Shown here: positions 51,676 through 59,301 of the stretch, in pieces
Numbering within the stretch: position 1 is the first letter of the stretch
Layout: every line of letters begins with the position of its first letter
From: Paractinoplanes toevensis
GTDB lineage: Bacteria; Actinomycetota; Actinomycetes; Mycobacteriales; Micromonosporaceae
Direction of reading: 5' to 3'
Length of the DNA: 64,000 bases
NCBI RefSeq assembly: GCF_018332695.1
Contig: NZ_BOQN01000015.1
Span: forward strand, 1-64,000
The notes under the pieces: generated by a model
What the model was told of the DNA's origin: nothing
What the model saw: the letters and a program-made list of their open reading frames with translations, nothing else
Databases searched by the model: none
Program-made: the position numbers and the translations under genes

Positions 51676-52602
51676 CTAACCGAGCTCGGACGTCTCGTCG
51701 GCCAGGGCGTCGGCATCTATCTGGTCGGCGAACTCGGCCGCCTCGGCGTCTCGGGCCGCCAGAGCGTCCTTGACCGCACGGATGGCCACCCCCGCCGAGT
51801 AGCCCTTGCGCGCCAGCATGCCCACCAGGCGGCGGAAGACCGCATCGGGCGGGCCCGTCGCGGTGCGCAGCTTGCGGTCCACCAGGGCGCGCGCCGTCGC
51901 GGCCTCGTCATCGTCGTCGAGGGTCTCCAGCGCCTCGCTCGCCACCTCGGCGTCGACCCCGCGCTGGCGCAACTCGTTGGCGAGCGCCCGCTTGGCGAGG
52001 CCCCGCCCTTGATGCCGGCTGGACACCCAGGCCCGGGCGAACGCCGCGTCGTCGATGATGCCGACCTCGTCGTAGCGATCGAGAACCTCGGCGATCACCT
52101 CGGCCGAGATCTCCTTCCGGACGAGCACCTTCGTCAGCTCGGCTCGCGTCCGCGGGCGCACCGCGAGCTGCCGCAGGCAGATCTCCCGGGCACGCTCCGA
52201 CTCGCTCTGCTCCGACGAGCCACCCTGCCCTTGCCCCTGCCCCCGCGTTTGCTCACGCTCGCGCGAACCGCCTCGTCCCCGCGAGCCGCCCTGCCCCCAC
52301 GAACCGCCCTGCCCCCACGAACCGCCCTGCCCCCACGAACCGCCCTGCTGGCGAGAACCGCCCTGCTCGTGGGAACCGCCCTGCTCGCCGGAACCGAAGC
52401 CAGATGCCGCGCCGCGGCCTGAGCCGGGCGCGGCGGAGTATCCGCCCGGCGAGGCTCGCCGGCGACTGGCGGGAACGTTGCCGCGTTCCGCTTCGTCGCC
52501 GTCGAGCTCGCCGGGCGGTTGTTCATCGGCTGACCGGCGTGAGGTCCGGGGCGGGAGGGCATCCCACCCGCGGCCGGACCGTGCACCGCGCCGTCCGGTC
52601 AT
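51676..52602 (-). CDS. recX: Recombination regulator RecX with repeat-rich N-terminus
   Basis: RecX binds RecA filaments and limits their activity. The last 170 of 308 residues form the RecX three-helix repeats (CLRQLAVRPRTRAELTKVL, DRYDEVGIIDDAAFARAWVS, RQRGVDAEVASEAL). The first 135 residues are an unusual Gly/Gln/Ser-rich region with hexapeptide GGSWGQ repeated three times plus variants. The start lies 14 bp after the recA stop, so recA-recX is one operon as in other actinobacteria. The low-complexity part is absent from most RecX proteins. Confidence 0.92.
   Translation of the reverse strand: MTGRRGARSGRGWDALPPRTSRRSADEQPPGELDGDEAERGNVPASRRRASPGGYSAAPGSGRGAASGFGSGEQGGSHEQGGSRQQGGSWGQGGSWGQGGSWGQGGSRGRGGSREREQTRGQGQGQGGSSEQSESERAREICLRQLAVRPRTRAELTKVLVRKEISAEVIAEVLDRYDEVGIIDDAAFARAWVSSRHQGRGLAKRALANELRQRGVDAEVASEALETLDDDDEAATARALVDRKLRTATGPPDAVFRRLVGMLARKGYSAGVAIRAVKDALAARDAEAAEFADQIDADALADETSELG
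52284..52354. repeat. 18-bp tandem repeats inside recX
   Basis: The unit CCGCCCTGCCCCCACGAA recurs three times in tandem with diverged copies on both sides, encoding GGSWGQ in RecX. The period is a multiple of three, so changes in copy number keep the frame. Confidence 0.85.
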
Positions 52603-52616
52603 CAGGCGTTACCCGA

Positions 52617-53663
52617 TCAGAAGTCGACCGGCGGCAGCTCGGGGCCGCCGGCGGCGTCGCCGGTGGTCTGGCCGACACCCAGCTTCTCGAGGATCTTCTT
52701 CTCGATCTCGGCGGCGACGTCGGGGTTTTCCTTGAGGAATTCCCGCGCCTTCTCCTTGCCCTGGCCGAGCTGGTCGCCGTCGTACGTGTACCACGCACCG
52801 GACTTGCGGATGATGCTCTGCTCGACACCGACGTCGATGAGCGAGCCCTCCCGCGAGATGCCCTTGCCGTACATGATGTCGAACTCGGCCTGCTTGAACG
52901 GCGCGGCCACCTTGTTCTTCACGACCTTGACGCGGGTGCGGTTGCCGACCACGTCGGTGCCGTCCTTAAGGCTCTCGATGCGGCGCACGTCGAGACGCAC
53001 GGACGCGTAGAACTTCAGGGCGCGACCACCGGTCGTCGTCTCGGGCGAGCCGAACATGACGCCGATCTTCTCGCGGAGCTGGTTGATGAAGATCGCGGTC
53101 GTGCCCGAGTTGTTCAGGATGCCGGTGATCTTCCGAAGGGCCTGGCTCATGAGCCGGGCCTGCAGGCCGACGTGGCTGTCGCCCATCTCGCCCTCGATCT
53201 CGGCACGCGGCACGAGCGCGGCCACCGAGTCGATGACGATGACGTCGAGGGCACCCGAGCGGATCAGCATGTCGGCGATCTCGAGCGCCTGCTCACCCGT
53301 GTCGGGCTGGGAGACGAGCAGGGCGTCGGTGTCGACACCGAGTGCCTTCGCGTACTCCGGGTCGAGGGCGTGCTCCGCGTCGATGAACGCCGCGATGCCG
53401 CCGTTTTTCTGAGCGTTGGCCACGGCGTGCAGCGCGACCGTCGTCTTACCGCTGGACTCGGGGCCGTAGACCTCGATGACCCGGCCGCGCGGCAGGCCGC
53501 CGACGCCGAGCGCCACATCGAGCGCGATGGACCCGGTCGGGATGACGGCGGTCTGCACGACCGGCCGCTCCCCGAGTCGCATAACCGAGCCCTTGCCGAA
53601 CTGTTTGTCGATCTGTGCCAACGCCAGATCGAGGGCCTTATCTCGGTCAGGTCCTGCCACCAT
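52617..53663 (-). CDS. recA: Recombinase RecA
   Basis: RecA forms filaments on single-stranded DNA, drives strand exchange and triggers LexA self-cleavage. The 348-residue protein has Walker A GPESSGKT, Walker [13 protein letters not shown], loop L2 region [20 protein letters not shown] and a typical C-terminus. There is no intein, unlike in M. tuberculosis. ATG 53663 has GGGGTGG 5 nt upstream; an in-frame ATG at 53723 would add 20 non-conserved residues. A perfect SOS box lies about 150 bp upstream. Confidence 0.98.
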   Translation of the reverse strand: MVAGPDRDKALDLALAQIDKQFGKGSVMRLGERPVVQTAVIPTGSIALDVALGVGGLPRGRVIEVYGPESSGKTTVALHAVANAQKNGGIAAFIDAEHALDPEYAKALGVDTDALLVSQPDTGEQALEIADMLIRSGALDVIVIDSVAALVPRAEIEGEMGDSHVGLQARLMSQALRKITGILNNSGTTAIFINQLREKIGVMFGSPETTTGGRALKFYASVRLDVRRIESLKDGTDVVGNRTRVKVVKNKVAAPFKQAEFDIMYGKGISREGSLIDVGVEQSIIRKSGAWYTYDGDQLGQGKEKAREFLKENPDVAAEIEKKILEKLGVGQTTGDAAGGPELPPVDF

Positions 53664-53809
53664 GTCCGCCACCCCTGTACTCGATTTCCCAGGCGCCTTC
53701 GCCGCTGAGCCTCTGTTCATCACGGGCTACAAGGTAGGCGGTGGGTATGACAAAAATCTTCCACCCTGCTCTGACCTGTGGATGACCAAGGCCGCTGTGG
53801 ACAATAGCC

Positions 53810-53821
53810 GAACAGGTGTTC
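53810..53821. promoter_or_regulatory. SOS box upstream of recA
   Basis: GAAC-AGGT-GTTC matches the actinobacterial LexA core GAAC-RNRY-GTTC at every position. It lies 147 bp upstream of the recA start, in the region between DUF3046 and recA, both on the minus strand. Confidence 0.9.
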
Positions 53822-53863
53822 TAGATCGAAGCGACACGCCAGAACAAGCGTACGAAAAAGTGG

Positions 53864-54064
53864 TCAGCGCAGGCGGGCTGGCACCCGATCGGGGTATGCG
53901 GTCACTACAGCGCGCCAGATAGTAGCGGTATCGACACCGTCCGCAATTGCCTGATCGATTGTCCGATCGCCGAGCTCCCCGAAAGAGTGATCGGCGGCGA
54001 TGCTCCGCGCATAGGTGGCACCGAATGCTTTATCGAGTCGTGCCCAAAAGTCCGTCAACCGCAC
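53864..54064 (-). CDS. DUF3046 small protein
   Basis: This 66-residue protein matches the actinobacterial DUF3046 family, found next to recA (M. tuberculosis Rv2738c). The family pattern MRLTDFWARLDKAFG, ELGDRTIDQAIADG and IWRAV is present. The start is GTG 54064. Its function is unknown. It lies 13 bp after the udgX gene and upstream of the recA SOS promoter. Confidence 0.88.
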   Translation of the reverse strand: MRLTDFWARLDKAFGATYARSIAADHSFGELGDRTIDQAIADGVDTATIWRAVVTAYPDRVPARLR

Positions 54065-54077
54065 CCCGGAAGCCTAC

Positions 54078-54740
54078 TCAGCGCACGGTGGCCGCGACGA
54101 CCTTGAGATCGTCGACCAGGCCGCCATAGGCCGCGTCGCGGTCGTCGGCGCGCAGGACCGCCGACGGGTGGATCGTGGCGAGTGCCTGGATCTCCGCGAC
54201 CGGGAAGTCCTCCGGATGCTGGGCCGACGCCGGCCAGGGCATCAGACGGCCCCGTTGCTGAGTGACCCGGAAGGACGGACCGAGCAGCGCCTTGCCCGCG
54301 GTGGCGCCGAGCACGACCACCATCTGCGGCTTGAGCAGCGCGAACTCGGCGACCACCCACGGCCGGCAGGCAGTGATGTGCGCCGGCCCGGGCGTCTGGT
54401 GGATGCGGCGCTTGCCGCGCAGCTCGAAGCGGAAGTGCTTGACCGCGTTGGTGATGTAAAGCTCGCCGGGGTCGATGCCGGCGTCGTCGACCGCCTCGCG
54501 CAGAAGCCGGCCGGCCGGACCGACGAACGGCAGGCCGCGCTGGTCCTCGACGTCACCCGGCTGCTCGCCGACGAACACGATCTTGGCGTGCGGGGCGCCC
54601 CGGCCGAAGACGGTCTGGGTCGCGTTCACATACAGCTCGCAGCCCTCGCAGCCGGCGGCGGCCGACTTGAGGTCATCGATGCTCTTGGGGTGCGGTGGCA
54701 CCCACTCCTGTGCGCCGACCGGCGCATCGGTCCCTGGCAT
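54078..54740 (-). CDS. udgX: UdgX-type uracil-DNA glycosylase
   Basis: The 220-residue protein belongs to the UDG superfamily. Motif A is GEQPG (58-62) and the later motif is HPS (191-193). The loop KRRIH (110-114) is the hallmark of UdgX, which in M. smegmatis excises uracil and stays covalently bound to the DNA through this His. Three cysteines (31, 34, 125) are placed as iron-sulfur ligands; where ordinary family 4 enzymes have a fourth Cys after VK, this protein has His102. It is 13 bp upstream of DUF3046 and close to recA. An ordinary family 4 UDG is the alternative but lacks KRRIH. Confidence 0.9.
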   Translation of the reverse strand: MPGTDAPVGAQEWVPPHPKSIDDLKSAAAGCEGCELYVNATQTVFGRGAPHAKIVFVGEQPGDVEDQRGLPFVGPAGRLLREAVDDAGIDPGELYITNAVKHFRFELRGKRRIHQTPGPAHITACRPWVVAEFALLKPQMVVVLGATAGKALLGPSFRVTQQRGRLMPWPASAQHPEDFPVAEIQALATIHPSAVLRADDRDAAYGGLVDDLKVVAATVR

Positions 54741-54784
54741 TCCACGGTTTTACCCGAACCCCCGCCGTCCACGCACGGCGGCAC

Positions 54785-56131
54785 TCATCGTGCGGGTGAC
54801 GGGAGGCCCACCGGCGCGGCCGCGGCTGCCACCGCAGCGGCCAACGGCCGGATGTCCTCGTCGTCGAGCGGGCTGATGGTGATGCGGATGCCCGGCGGGC
54901 TGGCGATGCGGAACAGCGAGCCGGGGGCCACCGCATAACCCGCGTCACGGAGCAGGCCGATCGTGCGGGTCTCGTCCGGGACCCGTACCCATGTGTTGAT
55001 GCCGGTCGCACCCGCGGCCATCAGCCCTCGCGCCGAGAGTGCGTCGCAGAGGGCGCGGCGCCGCCGGGCATAGCCGGCGGCGGCGCCGGAGACCTTGGCC
55101 GTCACCTCGTCGTCGAGCCAGAGCCGCAGCAGCAGTCGCTGAAGGACGGTGGAGACCCAACCCGTGCCCAGCCGCATGCGGCCCACCACCCGGGCGATGG
55201 TGGTCTCGTCGCCCGCCACCACGGCGATGCGCAGGTCGGGGCCGAACGGTTTGGACGCCGACCGGACGAACGCCCACGCCTCGGTGACCGGGCCCAGGCA
55301 CTGCAGCGGCGCGCCGGCCAGCTCGGCGGCGTGATCGTCCTCGATCAGCAGGACACCGCGGTGCCGGGCCAGCACCTCGCGCAGCTCGGCGGCGCGGGAC
55401 GCGGAGACGGCGGCACCGGTCGGATTTTGCGCGCGCACGGTGATGACCACGGCCCGCGCGCCGGATCGGAGGGCGGCGGCGAGCGAATCCGGCTCGGGGC
55501 CCTCCTCGTCGATCGTGACGGGGATCGGGCGCAGGTCGAGCGCGGCCAGCAGGTCGATGAGGTTGGCCCAGCCCGGGTCCTCCATCGCGACCGCGTCACC
55601 CGGGCGCAGATGGGCGTTGAGCAGGCGCTCGATCGCGTCGAGAGTGCCCGGGGTCGCGGTGATCGCGGCGTCGGCCATCGGGACGCCGTCGGCGGCCAGC
55701 CGTGGGCGGGCGACGTCGATCAGCTCGGGCATGGCGACGGACGACGCATAGCCCTGCGGCGGGCCGCTCGTCTCGGCGATCGCGTGCAGGGCCGGGCCGA
55801 GGCTGGGCAGTCGGCGCAGGTCGGGCTCGCCGGAGGAGAGGTCGAGCACGCCCTCGGGGATCGGCAGGCGCAGGCCGGCCCGCCCGCCGGCGATCGGCGG
55901 CCGGGAGCGGACCCGGGTGCCGCGCCGGCCGTCGGACTCGACCACGCCGCGATGTCGCAGCTCCTGATAGGCCTTGGCGACGGTGGCCGGGCTGACGTGC
56001 AGGTCGCCGGCGAGGACCCGGATGGCCGGCAGCGCGGCACCCCAGACGAAGTCGCCCCGGAGGATGCCGGACTCGATGCTGGCCGAAATCGAGGCGGCGC
56101 TGTCGCCGCTCACCTGATATTGTGCTGACAC
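54785..56131 (-). CDS. MocR/PdxR-type GntR regulator with aminotransferase domain
   Basis: The 448-residue protein has an N-terminal GntR winged helix (about 10-75, LAGDLHVSPATVAKAYQELR) fused to a fold-type I aminotransferase-like domain (about 95-440) with the PLP Lys in SASKPFGPDLR. MocR regulators sense PLP or amino acids. It is divergent from a gene with a pyridoxamine-phosphate-oxidase-like domain, a common target of the group, and a perfect palindrome lies between. The start is a GTG at 56131; no ribosome site is evident, so it could be leaderless. Confidence 0.88.
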   Translation of the reverse strand: MSAQYQVSGDSAASISASIESGILRGDFVWGAALPAIRVLAGDLHVSPATVAKAYQELRHRGVVESDGRRGTRVRSRPPIAGGRAGLRLPIPEGVLDLSSGEPDLRRLPSLGPALHAIAETSGPPQGYASSVAMPELIDVARPRLAADGVPMADAAITATPGTLDAIERLLNAHLRPGDAVAMEDPGWANLIDLLAALDLRPIPVTIDEEGPEPDSLAAALRSGARAVVITVRAQNPTGAAVSASRAAELREVLARHRGVLLIEDDHAAELAGAPLQCLGPVTEAWAFVRSASKPFGPDLRIAVVAGDETTIARVVGRMRLGTGWVSTVLQRLLLRLWLDDEVTAKVSGAAAGYARRRRALCDALSARGLMAAGATGINTWVRVPDETRTIGLLRDAGYAVAPGSLFRIASPPGIRITISPLDDEDIRPLAAAVAAAAAPVGLPSPAR

Positions 56132-56143
56132 AAGACAAAGTGT

Positions 56144-56155
56144 GTACTAGTACAG
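56144..56155. promoter_or_regulatory. Palindromic operator between MocR regulator and oxidase/GNAT fusion
   Basis: TGTACTAGTACA is a perfect 12-bp palindrome, flanked by a wider dyad GTGCTG ... CAGCAC. It lies 12 bp from the regulator start and 28 bp from the other start, so it could repress both. Confidence 0.65.
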
Positions 56156-56183
56156 CACTGAAAGCAAGCACCGAGGAGGCCCA

Positions 56184-57446
56184 ATGTCCGACCTCTACCC
56201 CTCGACGGAGCGCACCACCGCCACCCGCTACCGCGACCGGATGAGTTACGACGCCGATCAGGCACACGCCATCCTCGACGAGGCGTATGACTGTTCCGTC
56301 GCGTTCGTGGTCGACGGCGAGCCTCGCGTGCTGCCCACCCTGCAGGTCCGCGTCGGCGACACCCTCTATCTGCACGGTTCCAGCGGCGGCCGGCTCGGCC
56401 TGTCGGCCCGGACCGACGGGGTTCGGGTCTGCGTGAGCGTCACCCTTCTCGACGGAATTGTGTACGCGAGATCGCAGTTCCACCACAGCGCCAACTACCG
56501 CTCCGTGGTCGTGCACGGCACCGCCCGCCCGGTCACCGACCCGGCGGAGAAACTGGCCGCCATGAGCGCGCTGGCCGACAAGGTGGGCGCCGGTCGCGCC
56601 GTCGACAGCCGCCCCCCGACCGCACGTGAACTGGCCCAGACCACCGTGCTCGCGCTGCCCCTCCAGGAGGTCTCGGCCCGCGCCCGCACCGGTGGCGTCA
56701 ACGACGACCCCGACGACCTGGCGCTCCCGCACTGGGCCGGCGTTCTACCGGTGTCCAGGGCCTACGGGCCGCCGGAGACGGCTGCCGGCGTGCTGGCCGC
56801 ACCTCCGGCCTATCTACCCGGCGGCGGTTCCCCGTGGGTGAAGCCGGTGGTGCTCCGGGGCAAGCACGTGCGACTCGAGCCGGTGGCCGCTGGGCATGCC
56901 GCCGGCCTGCTCGACGCACTCGCCGACGAAGAGGTCTGGCATCACCTGCCGACGCCTCAGCCACGCTCGGTGGCGGAGATGGCCCAGCACGTCGCCGAGT
57001 TGCACGGCCGACAGTGGACCGGTTTCCAGATGCCGTGGGCACAGGTCGAACCGGCCACCGGCACGGTGATCGGCGTGACCAGCTATCACGACATCGACCC
57101 GGTCAACCGCTCGCTCGGCATCGGCCACACCATGGTCGGCAAGCGGTGGTGGCGCACCGGGGTCAACACCGAGGCCAAGCTCCTGCTGCTGGAGCACGCT
57201 TTCGAGGTGCTCGGCGCGGAGAAGGTGTTCTGGTACACCGATATCTACAACGAGCGCTCGCAGAACGCGATCGCCCGGCTCGGCGCCACTCGCGACGGTC
57301 TGATCCGCCACCAGCGGCTGCGGGTCGACGGCACGTGGCGTGACACCGTGGTGTTCGCCATGACGGCCGACGAGTGGCCGGCGGCCGCACGGCGGCTGCG
57401 GGACCGGCTCGACGCGGGTGGTTCCAGCGCCCTCGCGAACGCTTAG
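56184..57446 (+). CDS. Flavin-oxidase-like / GNAT fusion protein
   Basis: The 420-residue protein joins two domains. Residues about 15-195 form an FMN-binding split-barrel of the pyridoxamine-5'-phosphate-oxidase-like type (AILDEAYDCSVAFVVDGEPRV, FHHSANYRSVVVHGTA). Residues about 220-395 form a RimJ/RimL-type N-acetyltransferase (VRLEPVAAGHAAGLLD, LGIGHTMVGKRWWRTGVNTEAK). The start has GAGGAGG 4 nt upstream. Divergence from a MocR regulator suggests a link to B6 or amino-acid metabolism. The LysE-type exporter gene follows at 10 bp. The exact reaction of either domain is unknown. Confidence 0.86.
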   Translation: MSDLYPSTERTTATRYRDRMSYDADQAHAILDEAYDCSVAFVVDGEPRVLPTLQVRVGDTLYLHGSSGGRLGLSARTDGVRVCVSVTLLDGIVYARSQFHHSANYRSVVVHGTARPVTDPAEKLAAMSALADKVGAGRAVDSRPPTARELAQTTVLALPLQEVSARARTGGVNDDPDDLALPHWAGVLPVSRAYGPPETAAGVLAAPPAYLPGGGSPWVKPVVLRGKHVRLEPVAAGHAAGLLDALADEEVWHHLPTPQPRSVAEMAQHVAELHGRQWTGFQMPWAQVEPATGTVIGVTSYHDIDPVNRSLGIGHTMVGKRWWRTGVNTEAKLLLLEHAFEVLGAEKVFWYTDIYNERSQNAIARLGATRDGLIRHQRLRVDGTWRDTVVFAMTADEWPAAARRLRDRLDAGGSSALANA

Positions 57447-57456
57447 GGTCGACGGC

Positions 57457-58200
57457 GTGCTGGGCATCACTGACTTCTGGACGTACGTGTTGGGCTCCGC
57501 GGCGATCATCCTGCTGCCGGGACCGAACTCGATCTTTGTGCTGTCGGTCGGCGCGCGCCGTGGGGTGCGCGCCGGCTACCGCGCCGCGGCCGGGGTGTTC
57601 CTCGGCGACACCGTGCTGATGACGCTCTCTGCGGCCGGCGTGGCGTCGCTGCTGCGCACCTACCCGCCGCTGTTCCTGGTCATCAAGTACGCGGGTGCCG
57701 CCTACCTGTTGTGGGTGGGCCTCGGCATCATCCGAGGTGCCCTGCGCCGGCTGCGGCAGCGCAGCTCGCCCACGGCGGGCAGCGTGGGGGCAGCGAACAG
57801 AGCGGGGGCGGGCACCGCGGAAGCGGGCGCCAGGCAGATGAGCACGGCGGAAGCCGACACCCGGCCGGCGGGCAGCGCTGCCGAGCCGAGCGATCTGCGC
57901 CATCCGTTCCGGCGGGCGGCCGTGATCAGCCTGCTCAACCCGAAGGCGATTCTGTTCTTCGTGTCGTTCTTCATCCAGTTCGTCGAGCCCGGCTACCCGC
58001 ATCCGGCATTGTCGTTCCTGGTGCTCGGCGCGGTGGTCCAGCTCTTCAGCTCGCTGTACCTGACGGCACTGATCTTCGGCGGGAAGTTCCTGGCCGGCCA
58101 GTTCCGGCGTCGCCGGAAACTCGCGGCCGGCGCCGCCACCGGCGTCGGCGCCCTGTTCGTCGGCTTCGGCATAAAGCTGGCCACCGCAAGCATCGGCTAG
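57457..58200 (+). CDS. LysE/RhtB-family amino-acid exporter
   Basis: The 247-residue membrane protein has the LysE pattern: LLPGPNSIFVLSVGARRGVRAGYRAAAGVFLGD at the N-terminus (split here by length), a LLNPKAILFF repeat in the second half and about six helices. An unusual Ala/Gly/Thr/Ser-rich cytoplasmic loop of about 40 residues (about 105-145) separates the halves. The GTG start lies 10 bp after the flavin/GNAT gene, so the genes are co-transcribed. Export of an amino acid or acetylated derivative would fit. Confidence 0.88.
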   Translation: MLGITDFWTYVLGSAAIILLPGPNSIFVLSVGARRGVRAGYRAAAGVFLGDTVLMTLSAAGVASLLRTYPPLFLVIKYAGAAYLLWVGLGIIRGALRRLRQRSSPTAGSVGAANRAGAGTAEAGARQMSTAEADTRPAGSAAEPSDLRHPFRRAAVISLLNPKAILFFVSFFIQFVEPGYPHPALSFLVLGAVVQLFSSLYLTALIFGGKFLAGQFRRRRKLAAGAATGVGALFVGFGIKLATASIG

Positions 58201-58223
58201 CCCGCCGACCGACCGATCAGCGC

Positions 58224-58253
58224 GGGCCGGGCGCGCGATGGGCGGCCCGGCCC
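58224..58253. terminator. Bidirectional terminator between exporter and Spo0M paralogue
   Basis: GGGCCGGGC (58224-58232) and GCCCGGCCC (58245-58253) form a perfect 9-bp stem with a 12-nt loop between convergent genes. Confidence 0.7.
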
Positions 58254-58265
58254 GGTGGGGCGGAG

Positions 58266-59255
58266 CTACTCGTCGCCGAAGTCGCCGCCGTCGTCCTCGA
58301 AGACCTCCTCGGCCACCTCGCCGAGGACCATGCCGCCTACGACGCCGCCGGCTACGCCCGCGGCCATCGCGCCCATGCCGGGGCCCCGGCGGTAGTGGCC
58401 GTGGTGGCCGCCGTGCGCCGGGTAGCCGTGGCCGCCCGGGTAGCCGCCATGACCGCCGTGGCCGGCGAAGCCGGCCGCGCCGCGCAAGCCCTGGTAGCGG
58501 CCGGATGCCTCGGTCACCCAGCGTTCGACCACTGCGTTCCAGTCGGTGGTGTCGGCCTCCGCATGGGAGACGCGGAAGCGGCCGTAGGCGTCGTGGCCCT
58601 GGGTCAGGAAACCGCCGCGCTTGTCGAACTCGAGGATCACCTCCACGCCGTCCGGGTCGGCGATGAAGGTCACCTCCACCTCGTTGATGCCGCCGGCGAA
58701 GTGTGCCGGCGGGTAGAACTCGATCTCCTGGTAGAACGGCAACTGCTGGCGCACGCCGTAGATGCCGCCGTGCTCCAGGTCCGCCTTGGCGAAGCGGAAA
58801 CCCTGGCGCGCGAAGGCGTCCAGGATGCGTTCCTGGGCGGGCAGCGGATGCACGGCCACCTCGTCGAGGTCGCCCTTGTCGACCGCCTTCGCCACGGCCA
58901 GCTCGGTGCGCAGGCCCATGGTCATGCCGCGCAGGCGGTTGCCGTAGACGTGCGTGATCGGGGTCTCCCACGGGACCGGGAACGAGAACGGCAGGTCCCG
59001 CTGCTCGCCGGCGCGCAACTGGAACGCGCCGGACACCGGCAGGCGGTGGAACTCGACGAAACCGTCGCCGTGCTCGTGTTCGACCCGGGTCACCAGGCCC
59101 AGGACGATCTGCTCGACGGTGACGTCATGGTCGCCGCCGGCGATCCGGACCTGGCCGTCCAGAGCCAGGCCGGGTCGGGTGTTCGGGTTGGCCAGCACGG
59201 TGTCGACGGATGGGCCGCCGACGCCGAAGGCGCGCATCATCTTCTTGAAAACCAC
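58266..59255 (-). CDS. Spo0M-like protein with Gly/His-rich tail
   Basis: The 329-residue protein shares its start (MVFKKMMRAFGVGGPSVDT) and PWETPITHVYG segment with the Spo0M protein at 1361-2149. It differs by a C-terminal extension of about 75 residues: a Gly/His/Tyr-rich stretch (about 255-285), a hydrophobic Gly/Met segment (GMGAMAAGVAGGVVGGMVLG) and an acidic end. The His-rich part could bind metal and the Gly/Ala segment could insert in a membrane; both are inferences. The GTG start has AAGGAGG 9 nt upstream; a closer ATG (59262) opens only an 8-codon frame. Confidence 0.85.
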   Translation of the reverse strand: MVFKKMMRAFGVGGPSVDTVLANPNTRPGLALDGQVRIAGGDHDVTVEQIVLGLVTRVEHEHGDGFVEFHRLPVSGAFQLRAGEQRDLPFSFPVPWETPITHVYGNRLRGMTMGLRTELAVAKAVDKGDLDEVAVHPLPAQERILDAFARQGFRFAKADLEHGGIYGVRQQLPFYQEIEFYPPAHFAGGINEVEVTFIADPDGVEVILEFDKRGGFLTQGHDAYGRFRVSHAEADTTDWNAVVERWVTEASGRYQGLRGAAGFAGHGGHGGYPGGHGYPAHGGHHGHYRRGPGMGAMAAGVAGGVVGGMVLGEVAEEVFEDDGGDFGDE

Positions 59256-59301
59256 CGGGTCATTCCTCCTTGAACAGACGGGGTGGCGGAATCGGGGTAG
59301 A

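Noticed and set aside
51347..51679. Short open frames in the intergenic repeat region (both strands)
   Set aside because: They translate the 13-14 bp repeats only, with no ribosome site or conserved features.
53603..53723. Longer RecA start at 53723
   Set aside because: The extra 20 residues are not conserved, and GGGGTGG lies just before ATG 53663.
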